From the NCBI RefSeq assembly GCF_001949145.1, contig NW_019091594.1, positions 312,899-362,922 on the forward strand: a stretch of DNA of 50,024 bases, given 5' to 3'. Position numbers and translations under genes: made by a program. The stretch comes from Acanthaster planci. Lineage: Eukaryota > Echinodermata > Asteroidea > Valvatida > Acanthasteridae. Shown piece by piece: positions 35,020-43,319 of this stretch. The notes below the pieces were generated by a model. The model ran no database searches, was not told the origin of the DNA, and was given only the letters and a program-made list of their open reading frames with translations. Each line of letters begins with the position of its first letter. Positions within the stretch are counted from its first letter, which is position 1.

Positions 35020-36450
35020 AGGCCAGGTCTCTTGGGCACGGTCCGTCACCCAATCTGGATGGTGTGCCTGGGAAGGCATCTTTAGATCGTACTGACACTG
35101 CTCAGAATAATCGTAGAATTATGCAGGAATAAGGAGAAAGTGGAACAAGGAAGAAAACTGGGTACCAATAGAGTGTTACTTAAGTAGTACGCCAGAATGT
35201 AGGCCAGAATAGGAGGTGCATGTACAAATTGTGGCAGGAAAGAGGTCTTTTGGAAATTACTGAACGGTCTTGTGGATCAGGTTAGAACTGTAAAGGAAAA
35301 TCTGTGGCTGAGAGGGGTAGAAATTAAGGAAATCAAGAGGGGAATTGAGCAGGGTAGAGAATTGCTGGAAGCTATAGAAGATGTGGCCCATAATCTGGAT
35401 GATGAGGTTGGATCTAATTGCAGTATTCTTTGGGATGATGCTGTAGAGGGCCCAGGGTAACGGGTGGTTAACTGTCGAGGGGATGGTTAACTGTTATTAA
35501 GCACTTCAGAAAGTAGTGTCCCTGCTCATGCAAGCTGTCAGTTGTCAACAACTAAACTGGCAGCCCCCTTGGTTCTCTATTCATCAAGGGGAGGGTTGAT
35601 GGGAACCCAACAGGACAAAAAATAACACCTGTACGGGGCATATTAATCGAGCTTTGCTTGGTTATTTGGCCCCCCATCGTTGTGAAGTCGGCAGATGAAC
35701 CTTTTTGTAGGTCAATGGCGACTTCTTAAGAAGTGGAAATTGCAATGGCGCCATAGTCACGCATCTGATCTTCCACTATTGTTCCACTTCTCTTTTGTTT
35801 TCTTTTTTCAGGTTGATGCAAATCCGATATTTTTTTCTTTTTCTATCTTAGTATCTTTGTATTCTTGTCTTGTCTTTGTCTTTCTCATTCATCATTTGTT
35901 ACAATCACACTGCAATTGATTTCTTAGTTTTGAGTGATGGAGCATGGGCATTGACCAGACTTTCAGGGCTACTGTCCCTTCATCACCTGGAAGTGTATGG
36001 ACCTGTGAAAATACTGGCAGGGCCCGGGCCCTTAAGTTGCTGGGAAGTGGCCAGCTTTCTGGGCCTTCGGACTAGACGCTGTTTGTCTGGGTGATTCTCC
36101 ATGTCTCCTTCCCTCAATTTGGTTGGTCATTATTCTTTCCTTCACATTTCGTTTCTTAAGGTGAAGCTGCCTATCTTGGCTTGTGGCCATTGTAATGCAG
36201 CTATTACCCACGATCCAGTTATAAGACTGGGTCAATGGCAGTGGGCCTGGTTGCTATGTGTGGGTAATGAAGGTGGGAGGGTCATCGTAGATCCACTGAG
36301 AGGTAACTCCCACCTATTAAAGCAAGGCAGCCCTTGCCAATAGGTTCCTCTCCTGCCTGTCACCTTTGGAGAGCTTGAGCCACCTCTTCTAGGTCAAATG
36401 CCCAATAGGATGACATTAATTGTTAGTTTGCTAATTGTGTTCCTTTTTGT
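35020..36450 (+). mobile_element. Possible 5' region/ORF1 of the downstream LINE
   Basis: A plus-strand frame at 35272-35460 (MDQVRTVKENLWLRGVEIKE, then an acidic C-terminus DDAVEGPG) is helical and charged, as ORF1 proteins of LINEs often are, and lies upstream of the 2A-bearing endonuclease frame in the same orientation. The 35460-36450 stretch holds only short frames. Assignment to the same element is inference from position. Confidence 0.35.
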
Positions 36451-36458
36451 TGGATTGA

Positions 36459-38169
36459 CTTTCTGTATATGGCCACTTATTTTACTTATTGATCTGTTGT
36501 GGAGACATTGAGCTGAATCCAGGTCCAGTTGGACCATGCCACACCAGCAGAGTTCTTTTTTGGAATATCAGAGGTCTTCACAAAAATCTTAATGATCTTA
36601 ATGCAACTTCACAACATTATGACATCATTATTTGCACAAAAACTCTTGTTTCCGACTTTCGTTATGATGCTGAATTGAGAACTCCTGGGTTTAGTCAGCC
36701 GTCACTTTCAATATTCGCAGAAATTCTAGTCGTCATCGTAGCATGTCTGTCTACATTCATGAAGGATTTTCGGTGCATAGGAAGGCCACCTACGAGTGCG
36801 ATTGTCACAAATTTTTGTGGTTCGTCTGTGTGCAGTTTCTAAATTTTTTTTATTTTTGGTGCATACAGGAATCCCATTGGTAAGGACTCTATTTATGGTT
36901 GTTTGTTGACTTCCATGTCCGCTATGCAGCAAGATGATCGCAAGGCCGTATTCGTCTTTGTTGATGACCTCAATGCTCATTATTGTGAGTGGCTTGCTTC
37001 TGTGTTTCTGACAGACATTAACGGTCGTGCTGCACTGGACTTTGCTCCTGTTTCTGGCTGTTCTCAATTGGTTTCACATCCAACTTATCTGTCTGGCAAT
37101 TGCCTTGATTTAGTCTTTTCAGACATTCCTGATATTGTCGAATTGGAAGTTCATGTGCCTCTGGGTATGTTGGATCACTCAACTGCTGGTAAGAAATTAT
37201 ACTTGAGGAAGACTCATTCACTAAAGCTGTCTTCACGAAGGGCCGTGTGAATTGGAATTTGGTTTGAGAAGAGGTGTCCGCGATTCGCATTGGACCTATC
37301 CTTAAAAGGGCTGATCCAATGAGTGTCCTAATTGACCGATTAAAGGATATCATCTCACATAGAGTTCCCATCAAACAGTGTATTATCACTCTCATGATAA
37401 AGGTTGGTTCTCTGCAGAGTGTAGATCTGCTCATGACGCCAAACTGCATATCATAGTTGGCTATGGCTGCGCTCAAGAGAATCCTGGGAGGAGTATGTGC
37501 GTGCAAGGAATTTGACTGAGAGAACATATCATCGTGCCAATAATGAATATCTCATTGCTGTTAGGGGCAAATTGTCAGCAACCCCTGACCCACACAAATG
37601 GTGGTCTACTTTAAAATCAGTGGTGTTTGGCTTTCAACCTTCACTTCCACCCCTGCTTTCTGCAGGTGGTGAGCTCATAAGTAATCCAAAGGGTAAAGCT
37701 GATCTCCTGAGGTCACACTTTGACTCAAAGCTTAGTTGGGACATGCTGCCGCTTGATGAGGATGTAGATACAGTTCAATCTATGACCATAATAGCTTTCA
37801 GAGCCAGACAAGTTGAAAAACTTCCCTGTGCCCTTGATCCTCATGGTGGTACTGATCCTCTTGGCATGTTCCCACTTTTTTTCAGGGAAATGTCAGCAAT
37901 GTTGGCACCTAAGCTATCTGCAGTATATAGGTACTTCATCCGATCTCGGTCTTTCTATGTATGCTGGAGAGTTGCCAATATCACTCCCATTCCCAAAGGG
38001 CGTCTCTCACCAAATCTCACCAGCTTTTGACCAATCTCAATCACATCTATACTTTTGAAGGTTCATGAACACTTGATATCAGCCCATCTATAACAGTATT
38101 TGGAACAAACACATTTGTGATCCCCTGATCAGTTTGCTTTTTGTAAGAATATTGGAACAAATAACCAGT
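36459..38169 (+). mobile_element. Non-LTR retrotransposon with 2A-like motif, endonuclease and partial RT (decayed)
   Basis: The frame opens after a stop at 36456 and reads hydrophobic residues then CCGDIELNPGP (36495-36527), a perfect D-x-E-x-NPGP 2A-like ribosome-skipping motif. It continues RVLFWNIRGLHKNL (endonuclease start). After frameshifts, VFVDDLNAHYCEW and GRAALDF follow (about 36950-37050), then HPTYLSGNCLDLVFSD and LDHST. The RT N-terminal part at 37497-38030 includes HKWWSTLKSVVFG, DPHGGTDPLGMFPLFF and RVANITPIPKG. The element is cut off near 38169, before the catalytic RT core. At least three frameshifts make it inactive. A Gly to Val change is seen at the usual GDLN motif (VDDLN). 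Confidence 0.8.
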
Positions 38170-38510
38170 TGGGCGGGCCCGGCATTCTCGGGGAGCCCGG
38201 CCCAGTGATTTCGGTATCTGAACGAGTGGTGGTGGTGGTGTTCTAGGCCGATGTTGAATGGCGGGTGGTACTCTTCAGCATCGCCAGCAATTGACCAAGG
38301 AGACAGGGTCCTTGCCAGATCCTGGCCGTGTCCCTGCTCCCTGGTCTTCCACAGTCTACCATGGAGCTTCCTCGTCAGCTCCGTGGGGCCCTACGAGCCA
38401 GGGGCCTGGCCAGATCCTGGCTAGAACCCCCTGGCAACAGCTGAGCCTTTTTCTCGTCCTGGTAACCGGAGAAGACAGGGGAGTATGACAGATCCTGACA
38501 GTGACCCCCT
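38170..38510. repeat. GC-rich segment with three CAGATCCTGGC-like repeats
   Basis: CCAGATCCTGGCCGTGTCCC (about 38316), CCAGATCCTGGCTAGAACCC (about 38411) and ACAGATCCTGACAGTGACCC (about 38490) lie about 80-95 bp apart. The segment starts abruptly where the LINE ends and is GC-richer than its surroundings. Probably another element; family unknown. Confidence 0.5.
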
Positions 38511-38740
38511 GAATTCTATTGCCTATAATTAAGCCAATTAAGCCAAATTATTCAATTAAGCCTATAATTCATTGGTAGGGTAGACACAGCGTAGCTGGAA
38601 CAACAGTAAACACCTGCAGGGTGCACATACAAGAAAACTAAAGAAAGAACACAAAAATATACAAGAAAACAATACTCTTACCAATAAATGGATAAAATCC
38701 AGGTTGTACTTTATTTAAAAAGGAAGTAGAGGTAATTAAA

Positions 38741-38975
38741 TCAACACTGAACTGAGTAGTGAAAATGAAAGCTCGATAAATCGAAGATGCCAAGAAAGAC
38801 ACATCCGTTACATTATGGTGCTGAGAAAAGAAGGGCAATCATGGTGGCAAGGCAGCGTTGCTTTGCGGGAGGTCAGGGTGCACCACAGGTGATCAATCTT
38901 TTCAGCAAAAAAATAACACCCGCATGGGAAATTTGCATATGTAGCGACTGATTGGGTAGGTAGAGTGCCGTAGAC
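38741..38975 (+). repeat. Dispersed repeat R3, copy 2
   Basis: Same orientation as 11757-11981. Here the frame from the ATG at about 38787 stays open for about 54 codons, beginning MPRKTHPLHY and ending EICICSD before TGA. Confidence 0.7.
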
Positions 38976-40240
38976 CAAGGAATTAAAAAATTCCAAACGA
39001 GACAAGATTAGGGCATGGACCAGTTTTTCTGTTGCCGAGCAGGTCAAGTACTTGCAAATGATGCCTAAGTTATGAAATTGAAATCAGATGGATTGAAAAA
39101 CACTGGAAACATGACGAGGCATTTGTAATGAGTAGATTTTTCCCCCTTTTAAACTTTTCTTCTCTTGAATTCTGGCATCTTTATTTTGGTGTGTCTGTAC
39201 AGTAAAGTATTTCAGTCATTTTCTCCCCAACTGTTATTTAGATTCAGGTGTGGAAAGCCAGTAGTTGAAGAATTTCCCTCCTTTCATTCAGTGCACCTAA
39301 GGATTAGTAAGGCCATAGTTAATCTAGGTAGACTGTTGTGAATATGGGACTCCAGTGGGCTAGACAATGTATAGTAGGATGCAGGGCATGCTTTGTCTGT
39401 AGGCTGGCATATATTAGAGTGGGCGTTGCCTCAGAAGCAGAACACCACTAGGGTGTATTTAAGAGTTACGAACAAGTCAAAGTTCAGATTTTGATGATCC
39501 AGTTAACTCGAATGATAGAGGAAGTTTATCGATGTTTGCAAATTCCTATGAGGCAGATGTTAGCTACCATTTTGTCCTTGAGAATGCCAAACTAAGAACT
39601 TGTAACAGTGAAACAATATTAGTAGGTTTTTGGTCATTTATATATCTTAATGTTTAGATGGCCATCAATTTGAGACTAACAAGACACCCTGTGACTACAT
39701 GAGTTTGCAAGTCTGGACGGAGTGACGACCAAAGCAGAACTACTATAGAGACTGATCGCAGGCTACCTGATAACTCAAAATCTGGTTTGCCAAGGACCGG
39801 TCGGAGCTACCTATCACTTTGATAATTGCGGTTCTGTTTAAATTTTGTTTGTTTTGTTTGTTCTAGTACACTAACTGTAACTGTAACTTTGTAAAGACCA
39901 GAAACCTCTAGTATTTATTATGCTAGGCATCGTGAAAACTATAGACATTTTGTGTTGAAGTCATTGCTGATTTTTTCAAATTGTCGATAAGAAAGATCAA
40001 AGGTGATATAATTTTAAACATTCAAATCTTTGGGGGATTTTGATTGCTTGAGACTAACATCTGGCGGTAACTGTCCAGCATTCAGTACAAACGGGAATAT
40101 GTCCTGTCAAATTTTAGATATTTGGGGTCAGCAGATATTGAATGTTTACTGAAACATTTTCTAATCTGGAAGTTTGATTGTTGAAACCATTACTTTTATG
40201 TTATATTTTAAGTTTGGAATATTTATAAATAAGAATTCAT
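38976..40240. other. Intron, no gene supported
   Basis: AT-rich intron sequence. No repeats or coding patterns were recognised. Confidence 0.45.
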
Positions 40241-40283
40241 ACAAACAGAATAATGTGTTTTGATGTCCTCAATTGTGTGTACA

Positions 40284-40762
40284 TCATCCTGGCTGTCCAG
40301 TGCTTAACTGTGACAACACTGTCATACCTGAGTCAAAGGTTATCCCTAGATTTCTACAGGCAGTGGATGAATGAACAGAGAAATCATTGCTTTGAATACC
40401 ATCAGTGTTGTTCTTGGCAAGTTGAGATTCTGAACCAAACAATATGAATTCTGATTTTAGAATCGAAATGAATTTCAGCGCATCCATATACTCACATCAA
40501 CAAACATGACTCCAACTTTGGAGGGTTAACAGAGCATTATCCTGATTTGGTTCAAATGATATAAAGAGCGAAATATCATCAGCACAGCAGAGGTAACAGA
40601 TATTGTGAGAGAATATGACATGTTGCATACCATGGAGATAGATGCTAAAAAGCAATAGTAATTTAGTAGTGTCATATGAAAATAAATTTCAACTCCGATT
40701 ATTAGAAGTTCAGCAAACACATTGTGCAAAGTGACAATAAAGAATTGGTAATGGCTGTCCAT
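40284..40762 (-). mobile_element. L2-like LINE reverse transcriptase fragment
   Basis: On the minus strand a CADDISLFISF segment (about 40590-40550; usual box YADD or FADD) is followed by a short divergent linker. Then come KSEFILFGSESQLAK and CRNLGITFDSGM, the conserved region after the catalytic domain in L2-like elements. Frameshifts lie between the blocks and no other RT region remains, so it is a short dead fragment in the host intron near exon B. Confidence 0.7.
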
Positions 40763-41016
40763 TGCTGGGCAAGGTTTGCGGTTTTATATTCTTTTGCTAT
40801 AATAATTCCCATCAGTCCAGTACCATGCATAATCTGCAAAGCACACATCTCAATATGAGGAATTATCTGTACCGTGTTTCATTTATTTTAAGCCGTACCA
40901 TAGATGTACAATTATTCCACATGTATACTTCCTTTCATTTCAACTGGATGTTTACACAGGACATGGCTGACAAGAACTTATATTTTACATTTCAAAGAAT
41001 GCACAAAGACACTTAC
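40763..41016. other. Intron next to exon B
   Basis: No features apart from the donor of exon B at 41011-41016. Confidence 0.5.
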
Positions 41017-41181
41017 CTGCAATACATTCAGTTCATCAGCATTAGATTGCCGAGCTGATTGAACCGCAAAGCTAATTTCACTGTACACACTACCAGGGAA
41101 AAACTGCAACTGATGTCTCAGTATACTGGAATTGATGGTCTCTGTCTCAAGAAATGAGTGTACTTTTTTGCGCTCTTCATC
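41017..41181 (-). CDS. Coiled-coil (CCDC175-like) gene, internal exon B
   Basis: This 165-bp exon (55 codons) is phase 0 at both ends. The acceptor is TTTATGTCAG and the donor GTAAGT. It opens DEERKKVHSFLETETI and ends ADELNVLQ. A central FFPGSVYSEI segment breaks the helix and is followed by an Ala/Ser/Gln helix (AVQSARQSN). The pattern of a Leu/Glu-rich helix, then LETET, a Phe-Pro break and an AR-x-SN helix is what I recall for the N-terminal part of CCDC175, and it is the strongest basis for the family call. It is the longest and most distinctive exon of the gene. Confidence 0.85.
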
Positions 41182-41439
41182 CTGACATAAAGAAACATTG
41201 AAATCTACTTCAAAGCAAAGGGTAAACATATTAATACAAAATCATACAAGTACATATCTACAAGTATCCAACAGACCTTTAGAAAATTATTCTTTTTAAG
41301 TAAAAAAGACCACGATAGAAAACAACTAGTAAAGAACAAACAGGTGTTGTTGGAAGCTTTGTATGGCTAAGTAGTATATTTGAGGTATTGCATTTTTATA
41401 GGGTGCACAAGTACATGTACATTGTAAAATAAGACTTGC

Positions 41440-42060
41440 CGCTTTGCACGGTGGAAGTGACATGAGATATAGGCTTGCAGGTACACCATGGGATAAATGT
41501 CTCCCCGTCCTAACTAACATCTTCATGGAAGAATTTGAAACATCATCTCTCCTCACCGCTAACCTCAAACCCATCATTTGGCTGCACTAAGTTGGCAACA
41601 CATTCATCATACGGCCCCGTAGTCAAGATCACCTCCAAGAATTCCTCAAGTACCTCAACCAGCAACACCCCACTATCAAGTTCACCATGGAGCAAGAACA
41701 AGACAGACACCTCTCCTTCTTAGATGTCCACCTGTCCAGGAGCCCAGACGGCACCCTCATCCACCGTATCCACCGTAAGCCCACCCACGCCAATCGGTAC
41801 CTGCACCAGAGATCCTTCCACCACCCAGCCATCAAGACCTCAGCCAACTGCACCCTCGTCCGCAGTGCCTACAAGATCTGCAACCACAACAACCTATATG
41901 CCAAAAACTCCAGCACATCAAGTCCACCCTCCACATGAACGGCTACCACAAGCACATCAACCTTTCCAAGCACCTTCCCAAGACACTAGGGTCTGCTATA
42001 CCCAAACTGATTTATTCCATGGTGTACCCAAAAGCCTATACCTTCCAAAGGTCTTGTAAA
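41440..42060 (+). mobile_element. Penelope-like reverse transcriptase fragment (plus strand)
   Basis: Reads PVLTNIFMEEFE, then LKPIIWLH, a stop, VGNTFII where the YVDD catalytic box is expected, and KFTMEQEQDRHLSFLDVHLS followed by PDGTLIHRIHRKPTHANRYL. The FLDV and RKPT-H-x-RYL motifs are typical of Penelope-like reverse transcriptases. Both catalytic aspartates are lost and there is an in-frame stop. After about 41930 a frameshift continues with YHKHINLSKHLPKTLG. No GIY-YIG domain follows. It sits wholly in the intron between exons A and B, in antisense to the host gene. Confidence 0.8.
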
Positions 42061-42134
42061 GATTATAAAACCATACTGGAGAACCAAACCACTGATAAAG
42101 ATAACAATTTATCAAAAACAGTTCCTTTACTTAC

Positions 42135-42220
42135 CAGTTGCTGAATAACCTTTGCTAGACTTTCAACAATACTGACATCTTTATCTTGAAAAGGAAAATG
42201 TCCATGCTTCATTCGATCAG
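42135..42220 (-). CDS. Coiled-coil (CCDC175-like) gene, internal exon A
   Basis: This is the first exon I recognise in transcription order. The acceptor is TTCACAG and the donor GTAAGT. It is 86 bp: two bases complete a split codon, then 28 codons follow beginning DRMKHGHFPF and ending AKVIQQL, with the last junction in phase 0. The polar opening gives way to an amphipathic helix (SIVESLAKVIQQL) that continues into the next exon. Because it begins in phase 1 there must be at least one upstream exon, which I did not find in 42.2-50.0 kb. A Penelope-like fragment ends about 75 bp outside the donor side of this exon. Confidence 0.8.
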
Positions 42221-42432
42221 CTGTGAAGGAAAATCATTTTAATGTACAATTATTTCAGATTGTTTCTAAATTTATTCATGTACATGTATAAAGTTAATCA
42301 GTTATCCAGTTTCTAAACTTTTTTGCCAAGTTTTGTCCATCTTTTTCTCTCAGAATTAGTTTCCTGATTCACTGAAGTTTTCCTTGAGTGTTAATGAATA
42401 TCTTTGTCAAGTTTTGATGCAAAGAAGACTTA
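42221..42432. other. Upstream of exon A: no exon recognised
   Basis: Exon A starts with a split codon, so this is intron or the end of an upstream intron. A TACATGTA octamer is at about 42280. Confidence 0.5.
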
Positions 42433-42853
42433 GGGCCGGTGACCATTTTGACCCGGTTTGAAAAGGCCCCCCCCCCGGTAAGCTCGCCCTGTTGCAAAAA
42501 CCCCTTTCATACCGGCCTGGCTACCGGCCTGGGATGCTGGACTGGTTGTTGATCTCAAACTTCTCCATCCTCGGGTCTATTGTTTGCAAGTACTGGTACA
42601 TGTAATCTATCCCAGAAGGAACCTGCTTACGGTTTTTAATCCTTCAGCTCTATACAATGTTTACACTTATCCGCTTAGACCCTTAGCTATTCATCTGTGG
42701 AAGCATGGTGGGGGAAGCCTTTCATCAGGGACTTTGAAATGATGTGCAGACAGGCCTGATACCAGCCTGGAGTAGCCTGAATACCGGGCAGGCATTACAC
42801 GGGCGGGCTACCGGGGGACCCTTTTCAAACCGGGTCTAAATGGTCACCGACCC
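42433..42853. mobile_element. Complete PIF/Harbinger-type MITE
   Basis: Left end GGGCCGGTGACCATTTTGAC, right end inverse GGGTCGGTGACCATTTAGAC; the inverted repeats continue through CCGGTTTGAAAAGG for about 45 bp. Flanks are TTA on both sides, a 3-bp TWA target duplication characteristic of PIF/Harbinger. The 421-bp interior has no ORF. It shares its left 95 bp with the copy at 22237-22332. Confidence 0.85.
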
Positions 42854-43315
42854 TTACACTGTCAGCGCGCACATGTATATCACTTATGTATAACTTTTAG
42901 ATCTCTATATTTTTGTAATTTTCTCGGATCTTCTACTCTGGTTTTGGCCTCAGCATATTAGTGATGTATAAGTACTTCCATCCACTTGCCTCAGAACATG
43001 CCTTTCTTTGTTTTCTCTTCCTCATTTGATTGTTTATTTGGAAATGCCAGGGGATTTGAATACTTAATGAGCTCCATAGACCAGTGAACAGTTTTAGTTT
43101 CTGACACATTAATCCCTGCACTTACTTCTAAGACTATGTACATGTAGAACACGTACAAAGAGATTTTGTTTTTGATTCTTATGTCATTTACTTTCTTTTC
43201 TTTTTTTTTACAGATTGAAGCGTGAGTGCATACTCACTAGACCTCATTTGACATACTGTACATGTGTTGGTTTAGTCCTTTCAAAGTTTTAGTCTTTGGT
43301 GTTTAGTCTTTTCAG
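42854..43315. other. Intergenic or intron, no feature seen
   Basis: A polypyrimidine tract and TTTACAG at 43198-43213 resemble a plus-strand acceptor, but no coding follows. Confidence 0.4.
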
Positions 43316-43319
43316 TCTT

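Larger units (their letters stand above)
1926..42220 (-). other. Host gene segment: eight-exon coiled-coil protein, CCDC175-like
   Basis: This entry spans the recognised part of one host gene. In transcription order the exons are 42135-42220, 41017-41181, 28846-28928, 23190-23267, 13868-13922, 13158-13256, 12063-12182 and 1926-2035. Each has an AG acceptor and a GTRAGT-type or GTATGT/GTAATT donor on the minus strand. The phases agree at all seven junctions, giving 796 bases and about 265 codons without a stop. The product is rich in Lys, Glu, Gln and Arg, as expected for a long coiled coil. From memory the order and length of the segments match the N-terminal part of vertebrate CCDC175, a poorly characterised coiled-coil protein, with no gaps. 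The first exon or exons and the 3' exons were not found. The family name is inference; the exon chain is observed. Confidence 0.8.

Noticed and set aside
41629-42059. Frames overlapping the plus-strand Penelope fragment (minus 41629-41853, plus 41724-42059)
   Set aside because: They are shadows in other frames. Pro/Thr/His-rich composition results from shifted reading of the RT coding.
43190-43230. Possible splice acceptor TTTTTTTTTTACAG on the plus strand
   Set aside because: No open coding sequence of reasonable length follows.
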